Shown: piece by piece, positions 26,544-36,054 of the stretch
How the letters are laid out: every line of letters starts with the position of its first letter
Numbering within the stretch: position 1 is the stretch's first letter
NCBI GenBank assembly: GCA_947501935.1
Contig: CANMXU010000011.1
Span: 1 to 64,000, forward strand
DNA: 64,000 bases
Direction: 5' to 3'
Source: an uncultured Alteromonadaceae bacterium
GTDB taxonomy: Bacteria; Pseudomonadota; Gammaproteobacteria; Enterobacterales; Alteromonadaceae
Position numbers and translations under genes: made by a program
The notes under the pieces: generated by a model
Database searches by the model: none
What the model was told of the DNA's origin: nothing
Seen by the model: the letters and a program-made list of their open reading frames with translations, nothing else

Positions 26544-27222
26544 AACGCTTGTCTCCAATATTAATAATGAACTGTTGATATATAAAGTCGATGTTTTCAA
26601 GTACAGCTTGCTTAGCTAACATATCGGCGTTAGCTATGGCTGCTTCAATAACATCACTGCTAAGTTGTTGCTGACATTGCTGAGCAATAGGCAAATAACT
26701 TAAATGCCAAGGCTCAGGTGCAACGCCTTTGCGGTATTTATCATAAGGAAAGCCAAAACCAAAACTTAAAGCATGTTGCTTTAACCAGTTAGCCAGTTCA
26801 AAAAAGTAGCCGCCTTGGTGATATTCCCACGGCTCTAATTGTAAAGCTGCACCTTTGGGTAATAAATTTGGCGCATAAACGTCAATATCTGTGCCCCAAT
26901 GATGGCGACTTGCTCCTGGTAGCGCCGAATAGAGTAATATCGCTTTAACTTTTTCAAACTCGGTTAAATGACTAATATTAACACTTTCATTGTCGATATT
27001 TTTAACCGCCAATTGCCCATTACACTTTCTATTCCAAATGGCTAATTGACGATCAAAATCTCGAAAACCACTGGCAATGCTTAACTCAAAACCATCAATT
27101 AGAGCGGCCGCTTGCATTTTATGCCAAGCATCAAGCGCATTACGGTGTAAACCTATGCGTGTTGACAGCATATGAATATGGCTTTGGTTTTGTCCGGTAA
27201 GCTGCTCATTGGTTAATGCCAT
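26536..27222 (-). CDS. M15-family D-alanyl-D-alanine carboxypeptidase (VanY-like)
   Basis: 228 aa. The M15B zinc site is present: the first His and Asp in SRHHWGTDIDVYAP and the last His in APEPWHLSYLP. A SGFRDFDRQLAIWNRK segment precedes it, as in VanY-like enzymes that trim the peptide stems of peptidoglycan. No signal peptide is evident, so it may be cytoplasmic and act in muropeptide recycling. It lies 24 bp after dapE, which makes a peptidoglycan precursor. Confidence 0.88.
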   Translation of the reverse strand: MALTNEQLTGQNQSHIHMLSTRIGLHRNALDAWHKMQAAALIDGFELSIASGFRDFDRQLAIWNRKCNGQLAVKNIDNESVNISHLTEFEKVKAILLYSALPGASRHHWGTDIDVYAPNLLPKGAALQLEPWEYHQGGYFFELANWLKQHALSFGFGFPYDKYRKGVAPEPWHLSYLPIAQQCQQQLSSDVIEAAIANADMLAKQAVLENIDFIYQQFIINIGDKRCE

Positions 27223-27246
27223 GGTGATAATATTCCGTTAAGGCGA

Positions 27247-28386
27247 TTAAGCTAAAACATTAACCAAACACTGATAATATATCTCAGTAAGTTTGTCTAA
27301 ATCATCACACTTAACACATTCGTTAATTTGATGAATAGTGGCATTACAAGGGCCTAATTCAATAACTTGTGCACCTGTTGGCGCGATAAAGCGACCGTCA
27401 GAAGTACCACCTGAAGTAGAAAGCTCTGGGCGATGCCCCATCACAGTATCTACCGCTTCTACAGCAGCGTTAAGAAAAGTGCCGGGCTCCGTAATAAATG
27501 GCTTACCGTTAAAGGTCCATTTTATGTCGTAGTCTAACTCGTGCTTATTTAATATGCCTTCGAGTTTTTCAACAATAATGTCGTCATTTAGTTCAGTGCT
27601 ATAACGTAAATTACAAAGCGCAGTTAAATGACCCGGCACTACATTAGTTGCGCCAGTGCCTGAGTTAACATTTGATAATTGAAAACTAGTTTCAGGGAAA
27701 AAGTCATTACCGTGATCCCAATGCGTTTGGCTTAATTCTGCCAATGCCGGCATAGCAAGGTGAATTGGGTTTTTAACATGTTCAGGGTAGGCGACATGGC
27801 CTTGCTTACCTTTAATATCAATGTCAGCTGAAATTGAACCACGACGACCATTTTTAATTACATCACCAACTTCATGAGTGCTTGAAGGTTCACCAACAAT
27901 ACAATAATCAATTTTTTCATTACGTGCTTCTAAGGTATCAATTACCCGAGTCGTGCCATTAATGAATGGGCCTTCTTCGTCACTGGTGATCAAATAAGCA
28001 ATTGAACCTTTGTGATCAGGGTAGTCTTTAACAAAACGTTCGGTGGCGATGATCATCGAGGCAATACTGCCTTTCATATCTGCTGCACCACGAGCATATA
28101 ACATTCCATCTTTTATGGTTGGCTCAAATGGCGGTGTATTCCATAGGGCTAAATTGCCCACAGGTACTACATCTGTATGGCCAGCAAAACAAAATACCGG
28201 TGCTTGCGTGCCTTTGCGTGACCATAAATTGGTGGTGTCTTCAAATACCATGGTTTCATTGGTAAAAGCACAATCAGCTAATCTTTGTTTTAAAAGCTCT
28301 TGGCAACCGGCATCTTCAGGCGTTACTGATTCGCGTGATAATAAATTAATAGCAAGGTTAAGGGTGTCGGATAATGGTTTAGTCAT
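27247..28386 (-). CDS. dapE: Succinyl-diaminopimelate desuccinylase
   Basis: 379 aa, M20-family di-zinc hydrolase of lysine/diaminopimelate synthesis. Metal ligands and active-site motifs are intact: [46 protein letters not shown] and a C-terminal histidine in [11 protein letters not shown]. Its start overlaps the end of yffB by 8 bp; the yffB-dapE order is the same in Escherichia coli. Confidence 0.97.
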   Translation of the reverse strand: MTKPLSDTLNLAINLLSRESVTPEDAGCQELLKQRLADCAFTNETMVFEDTTNLWSRKGTQAPVFCFAGHTDVVPVGNLALWNTPPFEPTIKDGMLYARGAADMKGSIASMIIATERFVKDYPDHKGSIAYLITSDEEGPFINGTTRVIDTLEARNEKIDYCIVGEPSSTHEVGDVIKNGRRGSISADIDIKGKQGHVAYPEHVKNPIHLAMPALAELSQTHWDHGNDFFPETSFQLSNVNSGTGATNVVPGHLTALCNLRYSTELNDDIIVEKLEGILNKHELDYDIKWTFNGKPFITEPGTFLNAAVEAVDTVMGHRPELSTSGGTSDGRFIAPTGAQVIELGPCNATIHQINECVKCDDLDKLTEIYYQCLVNVLA

Positions 28387-28741
28387 GAATAAATAGCTCT
28401 TGATATTGTGCGGGCTTAAAGCCGATATGAATGTTGTCGTTGATTAATAACACGGGGCGCTTAATTAAGGTTGGCTGCGCTAAAATAGTATCAATAGCCG
28501 TTTGCCCAGTTAAATTGTCTTTAACTTCGCTAGGTAAATTACGATAAGTAGTACTGCGTTTATTAATGAGTAAGTCCCATGTGGTTTTAGCTTGCAGCGA
28601 TAATAATAGTTCCGGCGTTAAACCGTCTTTTCTAAAGTCGTGAAAAGTATAAGTTACCTTGTTTTGCTCTAGCCATTTTTGGGCTTTTTTTACTGTATCA
28701 CAGTTACTGATACCATAGATTGTGGTCATTACTTTGCTCAT
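28379..28741 (-). CDS. yffB: ArsC/Spx-family protein YffB
   Basis: 120 aa. It has the thioredoxin-like ArsC fold with one active-site Cys in [16 protein letters not shown] and closes with RPVLL and GFKPAQY motifs typical of YffB. A glutathione-dependent reductase role has been suggested for the family. It is upstream of and overlaps dapE. A second in-frame ATG four codons in (28729) is equally possible as start. Confidence 0.9.
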   Translation of the reverse strand: MSKVMTTIYGISNCDTVKKAQKWLEQNKVTYTFHDFRKDGLTPELLLSLQAKTTWDLLINKRSTTYRNLPSEVKDNLTGQTAIDTILAQPTLIKRPVLLINDNIHIGFKPAQYQELFIHD

Positions 28742-28756
28742 TAGTTATTTAAAATT

Positions 28757-29137
28757 TTAAGATATTTGATAGTTGTGTTGTTCTAAGGCTGAAATCGCTG
28801 TGGATAACTGCGTTTGTTTTACTAAAATATAGTCGGTATCAAAGGTAGAAATAGCAAAAATGCTAATTTTCTCATCGGCTAACACCGCTGATATTTTTGC
28901 CAAAATTCCGGTTAAAGAAAAATCTAGCGGTCCTAATACTTTAAGTGCCCGCCAATTCTCTTCAATACTGGTGCTGCTTAATTTACAGCTTTGTGGCACG
29001 ACAATCGATAACTCATCTGACGTTTTAGCAATGAAATAATGAGATTGTTCAAATACTTGTTTGGGAATATTCACGCCATGGGCAAATCGATGGATATTAA
29101 ATACATCGGATAAGCAGGTTAAGGTTAACGTTGTCAT
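28757..29137 (-). CDS. ACT-domain protein
   Basis: About 126 aa. The C-terminal half reads as an ACT domain (DFSLTGILAKISAVLADEKI, then SIFAISTFDTDYILVK), the type found in small CASTOR/ACT_7 proteins of unknown ligand. The N-terminal half starts MTTLTLTCLSDVFNIHRF. I chose the ATG at 29137 because this is where family similarity begins; the longest frame starts at 29194. It lies 15 bp upstream of yffB. Confidence 0.8.
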   Translation of the reverse strand: MTTLTLTCLSDVFNIHRFAHGVNIPKQVFEQSHYFIAKTSDELSIVVPQSCKLSSTSIEENWRALKVLGPLDFSLTGILAKISAVLADEKISIFAISTFDTDYILVKQTQLSTAISALEQHNYQIS

Positions 29138-29218
29138 AAATAATCTATCATGCATACAAAGCGTTACTATACCGCTAAATGCTACTGAAACCAAAGAATG
29201 AGCTGATATTAGTTATGT

Positions 29219-29413
29219 AACTTTAGCTTGATTTGATAAATGCTCTTCTTGCAACTATTTTCACTAAATTCATCGTTAAATTTATTTGTAATAGACCCGC
29301 TATTGACGTGTAAATTTGCCTTGGATTTAGTGAAAATATCAAACTAGAAGTATTGAGAAGAATAAATTACTAAGTTTATAGTTATTAACTATTTATTAAA
29401 CCGAGTTCAAGTT
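29219..29413 (-). repeat. 195-bp interspersed inverted-repeat element, copy 2 (inverted)
   Basis: On the minus strand it starts AACTTGAACTCGGTTTAA (29413 down to 29396) and ends CAAGCTAAAGTT at 29219. The 33-bp core (29291-29323) matches the core at 475-507 with three mismatches, and the distances from core to ends agree within 2 bp. The far end is more degenerate than in copy 1 and I see no clean target duplication. It occupies part of the 634-bp gap between the ACT gene and pta. Confidence 0.68.
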
Positions 29414-29551
29414 ATAACGGTGTATTTATAGCCTGTTAATATTTAATTGATACGATATTCCAGTGTAGAGCATTACTTAACTGTTGTTTTTAAAGGTTAT
29501 AATTAAATTATGGGTGATGATAGAATTTTAATGACTGATTCGGTTAAAAAG

Positions 29552-29684
29552 ATATGCACAAAACCTGTGGATATCATTGTGAATAATCTATGTTTAGTTC
29601 TTTAATGCTTTGTCTTTAAAGGTAAAAATAGGTAGGTTGTTTTTTGGCTAGCTAAAAAATGAACAGTTTTTAAGGTGTGGATAA
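29552..29684. promoter_or_regulatory. Cluster of DnaA-box-like sequences
   Basis: Four 9-mers fit or nearly fit TTATNCACA on either strand: ATATGCACA (29552-29560), TGTGGATAT (29566-29574), TGTGAATAA (29578-29586) and TGTGGATAA (29676-29684). The last two are perfect. The region is AT-rich and non-coding, between a repeat element and the pta terminator. It could titrate DnaA or be chance in AT-rich DNA. Confidence 0.35.
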
Positions 29685-29709
29685 TATTGCTGAGGCTACA
29701 TTAAAGATC

Positions 29710-29759
29710 ATTAAAAGATCGTAAATGCCACTGTTTTTTGCTGTGCAGTTACGATCTTT
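29710..29759 (-). terminator. Terminator of the ackA-pta operon
   Basis: TTACGATCTTT (29749-29759) and AAAGATCGTAA (29714-29724) form a perfect 11-bp stem with further pairing inside the 24-nt loop. On the minus strand it begins 12 bp after the pta stop codon and is followed by T-rich DNA. Confidence 0.82.
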
Positions 29760-29771
29760 ATTAGGGTTTAC

Positions 29772-31886
29772 TTACATTTGTGCCTGAATAGCCGTTAGCG
29801 CTATGGTATAAACAATATCGTCGACTAAAGCGCCGCGCGAAAGATCGTTTACTGGTTTTCTCATGCCTTGTAGCATAGGGCCAATGCTCACTAAGTCAGC
29901 AGAGCGTTGTACGGCTTTATAGGTAGTATTTCCTGTGTTTAAATCAGGGAATACAAATACATTTGCTTTACCCGCTACCGGGCTGTTAGGCGCCTTTTTG
30001 CGAGCCACATTTTCCATTATGGCAGCGTCGTATTGCAGCGGTCCGTCAATCACTAAATCAGGACGTTTGGCTTTGGCAAGCTCTGTTGCTTTTGCTACTT
30101 TTGCAACATCGGCGCCGTGGCCAGAGCTACCTGTGCTGTAGCTGATCATTGCTACTTTGGCATCTAAACCAAATTTAATGGCTGAGTCGGCTGATTGAAT
30201 GGCTATATCAGCAAGTTGCTCCGCATTAGGCTCAGGATTAATCGCACAATCACCATAAACCAGTACTTGATCTGGTAATAACATAAAAAAGATCGAAGAA
30301 ACCAACGAGCTGCCTTCAGCCGTTTTTATTAGCTGTAATGCCGGACGAATAGTATTCGCGGTGGTATTTACCGCGCCCGAAACTAACCCGTCCACTTGGC
30401 CCATTTGTAACATCATAGTGGCTAATACGGTGTTGTCTTTTAACTCTTGCTTGGCAACAACTTCTGTTAGGCCCTTGTGCTGACGCAGTTTAACCATTGG
30501 CGCAATGTAGTTATTTATAATGTTTTTAGGATCGGTAATTAACAAACCTTCAGGTAAATTTACCCCTTGTTGCTCGGCGATGCGTAAAATTTCTGCTTTA
30601 TCTCCAAGTAACTGACAACGAGCAATATTGCGCTCAACACATATCGCCGCTGCTTTTATAGTTCGTGCGTCGCTACCTTCAGGTAAAATAATTAATTTAT
30701 TACCGGCACGAGCAAGTTCAGTTAATTTATGTCTAAAAGCTGGTGGCGACATCTCAGTTCTGCTGTTTAGGTGAGTTGATAAATTATCAAGCCAGCTAGG
30801 GTTTAAACGGTCAGCAATAAAGTCTTTCACTTTTTCATGGCGCTGAAAGTCATCAACAGGAATTTCTGGGTTGAAATTCATTAAATGACGTGAGGTTTGC
30901 CAAGTATCCCATGGTACAGAAATAACCGGTAAACCGGCATCTAGCGCTTGTTGGCATAATGCCATTACTTCGTCGTTAGGTTGATAGCCGTTGGTTAATA
31001 GCAAGGCACCAACCTTGGTACCATTTAGCGCAGAAAGACAAGTGGCAATAATAATATCGGTTCTATCACCAGGAGTTACAATTAAGCGACTTGGCTGTAA
31101 ATGGCTCATTAAGTTACTTACCGAGCGCGCGCAAAAACTGATGCTTCGAATGCGGCGATGCTCCATATCTCCTTTGTTGATCACTTTAGCTTCTAAATAC
31201 TCAACAATGTCTAAAACCCGTGGGGCGATCAAGTCCATATCCCATGGAATAGTGGCGAGTAAATCAAATGATTTATTTTGAAAAATTTTCAGTGCTTGCC
31301 AAGCTTCAAGATCAAAGTCAGTTTTAATACTCGTTTCTGGTGGTAATAAACCTTGCTCGGCTTCGTCTGGTGAATTAATTTTATTAATAATACAGCCAAT
31401 GATACGTTTGCTTTTTATACCGCCAAAGCTTTCAGCGCTAACCTCTAAACGGTCTTCAAACTCTTCAGGGCTGTCATTTTCATGCGCCGCCACCAAAATA
31501 ATATCAGCAGAAAGTGCCTGAGCAACATCATGATTAATACGTCCGGCGTAGGGCATGCGAGTTGTAGGTATTAAGCCTTCGATGATTACTAAGTCTTGGT
31601 CGTTATTAAATTGACTAAAGTTAGCAACAATTTCTTCTAAAATAGCGTCTTGATCGCCATCGCCCATTTTATTTTCGACATAACTTAATGGTAGTGAAAC
31701 CTCATTTTGGGCAAGCTTTATTGTGCTGGTATGTTTTTTTTGCCACAAGTTACGTGATGGTTGACTGATAGGTTTAAAGTGGCCCACTTTAATACCTTTT
31801 CGCTGACAAGCATGTAATAAGCCGAGCGATACACTGGTTAGGCCAACACCAAAACCAACGGGAATAAGCATAATTTTTTTACACAT
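29772..31886 (-). CDS. pta: Phosphate acetyltransferase
   Basis: 704 aa, the long form (714 in Escherichia coli). It interconverts acetyl-CoA and acetyl phosphate. The N-terminal part is BioD/CobB-like with MLIPVGFGVGLTSVSLGLL; a DRTGG domain follows (residues ~220-330), and the catalytic PTA domain fills about 375-700 with ILPEGSDARTIKAA, DGLVSGAVNTTANTIRPAL and SYSTGSSGHGAD. It is 5 bp downstream of ackA. Confidence 0.97.
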   Translation of the reverse strand: MCKKIMLIPVGFGVGLTSVSLGLLHACQRKGIKVGHFKPISQPSRNLWQKKHTSTIKLAQNEVSLPLSYVENKMGDGDQDAILEEIVANFSQFNNDQDLVIIEGLIPTTRMPYAGRINHDVAQALSADIILVAAHENDSPEEFEDRLEVSAESFGGIKSKRIIGCIINKINSPDEAEQGLLPPETSIKTDFDLEAWQALKIFQNKSFDLLATIPWDMDLIAPRVLDIVEYLEAKVINKGDMEHRRIRSISFCARSVSNLMSHLQPSRLIVTPGDRTDIIIATCLSALNGTKVGALLLTNGYQPNDEVMALCQQALDAGLPVISVPWDTWQTSRHLMNFNPEIPVDDFQRHEKVKDFIADRLNPSWLDNLSTHLNSRTEMSPPAFRHKLTELARAGNKLIILPEGSDARTIKAAAICVERNIARCQLLGDKAEILRIAEQQGVNLPEGLLITDPKNIINNYIAPMVKLRQHKGLTEVVAKQELKDNTVLATMMLQMGQVDGLVSGAVNTTANTIRPALQLIKTAEGSSLVSSIFFMLLPDQVLVYGDCAINPEPNAEQLADIAIQSADSAIKFGLDAKVAMISYSTGSSGHGADVAKVAKATELAKAKRPDLVIDGPLQYDAAIMENVARKKAPNSPVAGKANVFVFPDLNTGNTTYKAVQRSADLVSIGPMLQGMRKPVNDLSRGALVDDIVYTIALTAIQAQM

Positions 31887-31891
31887 AACTT

Positions 31892-33091
31892 TTACTCTTG
31901 AATTAATTTTTGTTGGGTTTGTTCAGCAATAACCCATTCTTCGTTGGTGGGGATCACCCAAGCAGCACGAGAATTTGTGGTGGTGATTTTTCCTGATTGA
32001 CCAAATCTAGCCGCTAGGTTTTTGTCAGCGTCAACTTTCATACCTAACAAAGATAGCTGACTTAATACTTGCTCACGGACAAAAGCTGAATTTTCACCAA
32101 TGCCGCCAGTAAAAATAATAGCGTCGAGTTTTGTTAAACTAGCGGTAAAGCTGGCAATCGTTTTAGCTATGCGGTAACAGAAAATATCTAAGGCAAGTTT
32201 GGCGCCAGGGTGGTTATCTTCAACCATTGCTCTTTCTAAAGCGCGGCAATCGTTACTAAGCTGTGAAACCCCTAACAAACCACTTTCTTTATTTAGCATT
32301 TGGTTTACTTGCTCAGCGCTATAACCTAATTGGTCAACTAAATGGAAAACAATGCTAGGGTCAATATCACCACTGCGGGTACCCATCATTACACCTTCGA
32401 GTGGTGTTAGCCCTAAACTTGTTTCAACACTTTTGCCATTTTTAATCGCGGTGATACTACAACCGTTTCCTAAATGCGCACTAATAAAGTTACATTCATC
32501 AATGGGTTTATTTATTAAGCTAGCTGCTTGTTTGGCAACAAAATAGTGACTAGTGCCATGAAAACCATAACGGCGAATACCGTGCTCTTGATAAAGCTTA
32601 TAAGGTAAGCCATAAATATAAGCTTTTGCTGGCATGGTTTGATGAAACGCGGTATCAAATACGGCGACTTGTGGTAAGTGCTTAAATGCTTGTTCACAAG
32701 CTTGTATACCAATTAAATTGGCAGGATTATGCAAAGGAGCGAGTTGTGCTAACTTGTCTATTTCCGTTTTTACTGCTTCAGTTATAATGGTTGGCTGGCC
32801 ATACTTTTCGCCGCCGTGCACAATTCTATGCCCAATGGCAGTTATTTTATCTACCAAGTGATGTTGCTTTAAAATAGCGACTAAAGCGTTTATTGCTACT
32901 TGGTGGTTAAACGGGGCTAATAAGGGCTGACTTTGTTTGTTATTTTCAAAGGTGTAGCTTAACGTAGCATCATTTGATGACAGGCATTCAGCTAAGCCAT
33001 TAAGTAAGGTTTCACCGGTTTGTGGACAAATAAGGGAAAATTTTAACGAGGAGCTACCGCAATTGATAACTAAAGTGGTCTCTGTAAACAT
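31892..33091 (-). CDS. ackA: Acetate kinase
   Basis: 399 aa. It makes ATP and acetate from acetyl phosphate, or the reverse. The ASKHA motifs are intact: VINCGSSSLKFSL at the N-terminus, RRYGFHGTSHYFV near residue 175, FISAHLGNGCSI, and IIFTGGIGENSAFVRE near residue 325. It forms an operon with pta, with yfbV divergent as in Escherichia coli. Confidence 0.98.
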   Translation of the reverse strand: MFTETTLVINCGSSSLKFSLICPQTGETLLNGLAECLSSNDATLSYTFENNKQSQPLLAPFNHQVAINALVAILKQHHLVDKITAIGHRIVHGGEKYGQPTIITEAVKTEIDKLAQLAPLHNPANLIGIQACEQAFKHLPQVAVFDTAFHQTMPAKAYIYGLPYKLYQEHGIRRYGFHGTSHYFVAKQAASLINKPIDECNFISAHLGNGCSITAIKNGKSVETSLGLTPLEGVMMGTRSGDIDPSIVFHLVDQLGYSAEQVNQMLNKESGLLGVSQLSNDCRALERAMVEDNHPGAKLALDIFCYRIAKTIASFTASLTKLDAIIFTGGIGENSAFVREQVLSQLSLLGMKVDADKNLAARFGQSGKITTTNSRAAWVIPTNEEWVIAEQTQQKLIQE

Positions 33092-33369
33092 AACATCTGT
33101 ATAAATTAATGAATCAACTCGCTTAGTATAGGTTACTAATCGTTACGCTATGTTGACCTAGTTCAGTATATAGTTACATTTATCACAAATTCATTACAAA
33201 TAGCGCTAGTAAATTTGCCATAATTGTTGTGGCAAATTTAAATAGAAAAGTTAATGAATAACTTTGAATACAAAGTATATAAGTGAGCTTGCTAGGTATT
33301 TAGCTGCTTTAACACTATTTTAGATACTTTGTGCTATCTTTAAATTATCGCTTGAGGTAAGGTGCGGTT

Positions 33370-33795
33370 ATGAATATGAGTGTTGTAGAATTAATAAAAT
33401 TAGGGCGTCGTTATTTAGCCATGTGGCCTGAACGCGTTGAGCTAGCAGACTACTTTCGTGAATATCAAACTATTCAAATAAGTCGCTTGGTTTGTCGTTA
33501 TATGCCCGTTTTAGCAGTATTAGTATTTATACTGCAATTGTATTTAGGCTCTCTTGAGGTATTACCGCAAGCGTTAGTATATGCTTTTTTTATATTAAGC
33601 ATGCCAGTGCAAGCATTAGTGATGTTAGGTGTGAAAGCTGATAAATTTTTGCCACCGGCATTATCTTCTTGGTATAAAGAAGGGGTAGCTAAAATCAATG
33701 AAAGTGGAGGTAATATTAAGCTTTCAATGCAAAAACCTCGTTATATCGACTTAGCCAGCTTATTAAATATTACCTATCAAAAGCGTACTCACTAG
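33370..33795 (+). CDS. yfbV: UPF0208 membrane protein YfbV (DUF412)
   Basis: 141 aa with two membrane segments (about residues 41-63 and 67-88). The N-terminal LGRRYLAMWP and the mid-protein LPPALSSWYKEG segments are typical of YfbV, whose role near the replication terminus has been studied in Escherichia coli. It is divergent from ackA, as in Escherichia coli. Its stop codon interlocks with that of rlmA in CTAG. Confidence 0.92.
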   Translation: MNMSVVELIKLGRRYLAMWPERVELADYFREYQTIQISRLVCRYMPVLAVLVFILQLYLGSLEVLPQALVYAFFILSMPVQALVMLGVKADKFLPPALSSWYKEGVAKINESGGNIKLSMQKPRYIDLASLLNITYQKRTH

Positions 33796-34604
33796 GCTTC
33801 TTTTTTATAAACTCTGATCTGAAAATCAGCTTGGCAGGTAAATTCAGTCTTCTGTTTAAGCTCTGCTAATAAACTATCAGTGGTTTTAAAAGCAAATGGC
33901 GTCATCGATAATAAATTGATGATGTCTTGCCCTTGGTTAAACTTCATGGCGTAGCCCAACTTTTTCTCTTCAATTAAGGTTAATTTCTCTATCGGTGTTT
34001 TTGAGGTGTCGTGTGCTTTAGCTTCTCGATATATTAGCGACTTCAATTCAATTAAGTGGTTCTCTGCTGGCGTAACCGTAACTAAATAGCCTGAAGATTG
34101 TAATACTCGAGAAAACTCTTCTTCTAAAATGGGCGCGTAAATTGAAAAAATCCAGCCAAAAAATTCATCAGCAAACGGCAAGTGCGATAACGTGCCGACA
34201 CTAAAGTGACATTCTTTATATTTTTTAGCGGCAATACGTACGGCATTTTTAGCAATATCGACACCGTATACCGAATTTTCACCACTTTTATGTTGATGGG
34301 TATAATAGCCCTCGCCACAACCAGCGTCTAAAACTGGCGCATCTGCTTGAGCATATTTTTGATGTAATGCACTTAGTTCAGTAATTAATGGTTGGTAAAA
34401 CTGCTTCTCTAAAAAAGCACGGCGGGCATTAACCATGGCTTTATTATCACCAGGATCTTTAGAGTGTTTGTGCTGCACCGGTAATAAATTCACATAACCT
34501 TCTTTAGCAAGATCAAAGCAATGATTTTTCTGACAACGAAAACTTGGTGCTGTCAGTTGCAAAGGGGAACGACAAATAGGGCAATTATAGTCAGGGTTTG
34601 GCAT
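33792..34604 (-). CDS. rlmA: 23S rRNA (guanine(745)-N(1))-methyltransferase
   Basis: About 270 aa. The N-terminal zinc finger has four ligands in NCPICRSPL and RCQKNHCF, followed by LAKEGYVNLLPVQHK and DPGD, all hallmarks of RlmA. The SAM-binding motif is VLDAGCGEGYYT. I chose the ATG at 34604 with GAG upstream; the longest in-frame start (34646) adds a 14-residue Cys-containing leader not seen in the family. It is convergent with yfbV and the two stop codons overlap by two bases. Confidence 0.93.
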   Translation of the reverse strand: MPNPDYNCPICRSPLQLTAPSFRCQKNHCFDLAKEGYVNLLPVQHKHSKDPGDNKAMVNARRAFLEKQFYQPLITELSALHQKYAQADAPVLDAGCGEGYYTHQHKSGENSVYGVDIAKNAVRIAAKKYKECHFSVGTLSHLPFADEFFGWIFSIYAPILEEEFSRVLQSSGYLVTVTPAENHLIELKSLIYREAKAHDTSKTPIEKLTLIEEKKLGYAMKFNQGQDIINLLSMTPFAFKTTDSLLAELKQKTEFTCQADFQIRVYKKEA

Positions 34605-34891
34605 ATTATTCTCAATACAAAATAAACAAGGCTTACATGTGGTCATGCCTTTAAGGCGCGCATTTTACCGTTTAATTATATTCTCACCAAGTAAATCTTT
34701 ACATTCGCTCAGGCGTTTAGCGATTGAAGGCATTTGTACAATTCACCAAAGTAATGCAAACGGACGTTTTTTCCTTAATTCAGTGCAATTCATTGGTACC
34801 TGATAAATATAAAACTCTTTATTAACAGTGGTTTATGATTATGGTTTGGCTTTTGCATTTAAGTAGTAAATGGCTATTAAGGAATGTAAAA

Positions 34892-36037
34892 ATGTTTACC
34901 TTGTTTTTTTCACCTGTTTATAGTTTTACTAAGTGGCTTGGACTAAAAGTGATCAGCTTTTCAGTACTTAGCTTACTGTTAATGTTAATTGTGGCTAACC
35001 TTTATATTAACGCATTTACTTTGTTACCTTTATATCTCGTGCTGTGTTATTTGTTAATCGGAATTTTTTATACACTAGCCGAGCAAATAAATAAAATTAA
35101 TCAAGTGCTTACTAAAATTGATGTGCGAAACTTTGATCACCGAGAAGTACACTTTAATCAGGTGATTAATACCAAGTTACTCAATCAATTGCTAATCACC
35201 TTTCGTGAGTTAGGGCGTATTAACAACCAGCATGATGAAAAAAATAAAGAAGTAGAATACAGCGCAATGCAAGTGATAGAGATTTCAGAAAGCGTAAAAA
35301 ATAATGTTCAAAAACAATCGGATGCTACAAACTCCACGGCAGCGGCAATCACACAAATGGGGCAGTCGTTAGTTGAAGTTAATCGTGAAATTAATAACGC
35401 TCATCAATCATCCACTCAGGCGGCTGAAATTGCTACTCAAGGTAAACATACGTTGACCTTACTCAACCAATCGGTTACTGATGTAAGCACGCTAGCGGAA
35501 GACACCCAACAGCGAATGGTGTTGTTAAATGGGTTGATAAAGGAAGTTGAAAATATCACAGAATCGATTCAACAAATATCTTCACAAACCAATTTATTGG
35601 CGCTAAATGCCTCTATTGAAGCAGCGCGAGCTGGGCAATATGGCCGCGGTTTTGCGGTTGTTGCTGAAGAAGTCAGGGCACTGGCAGAACGAACCCATTC
35701 TTCCACTAATTTAATTGTTAATAATATTGGTGCTGTACTGACTGAAAGTGATGCTATTGTGCAGTCAATGGCTGGTGTGGTTGAGCAATCAAACTTGTCT
35801 CAGCAAAAAGCAGATGAAGTTGACAGCTCTTTTAATCATATCGCACAAGCAACACAACAAGTTCAAGATCAAATGCACATTATTAGTGAAGTTTCTAAGC
35901 AGCAAACTATTGCCACTAATGAAATATCTGAGCACATTGCTAAGGTGGTAATTGGCGCCCAAGATAATGCCGAAATCGCAAAACAGTCAGAATCGGTTGC
36001 TAAACACTTGCGTCATTTAACGCAAATAAATGCTTAA
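34892..36037 (+). CDS. Methyl-accepting chemotaxis protein without periplasmic sensor
   Basis: About 381 aa. Two closely spaced membrane segments (about residues 15-36 and 41-60) leave almost no periplasmic loop. The rest is a cytoplasmic coiled coil with the conserved hairpin tip ([17 protein letters not shown], then [18 protein letters not shown]). No PAS or other sensor domain is visible and no clear HAMP sequence. I chose the ATG at 34892 with AAGGA 8 nt upstream; a longer in-frame start exists at 34835. A membrane protein with a NIT-like domain follows 17 bp later and may be its sensor partner. Confidence 0.9.
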   Translation: MFTLFFSPVYSFTKWLGLKVISFSVLSLLLMLIVANLYINAFTLLPLYLVLCYLLIGIFYTLAEQINKINQVLTKIDVRNFDHREVHFNQVINTKLLNQLLITFRELGRINNQHDEKNKEVEYSAMQVIEISESVKNNVQKQSDATNSTAAAITQMGQSLVEVNREINNAHQSSTQAAEIATQGKHTLTLLNQSVTDVSTLAEDTQQRMVLLNGLIKEVENITESIQQISSQTNLLALNASIEAARAGQYGRGFAVVAEEVRALAERTHSSTNLIVNNIGAVLTESDAIVQSMAGVVEQSNLSQQKADEVDSSFNHIAQATQQVQDQMHIISEVSKQQTIATNEISEHIAKVVIGAQDNAEIAKQSESVAKHLRHLTQINA

Positions 36038-36054
36038 TAGAAGAGGGACTTTAA

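Noticed and set aside
29552..29760. DnaA boxes, GATC sites and a GATCTTTATTAG sequence suggested a replication origin
   Set aside because: The GATC sites belong to the pta terminator hairpin, and the neighbours (pta, ackA, an ACT protein) are not the usual oriC neighbours. A box cluster alone is not enough.
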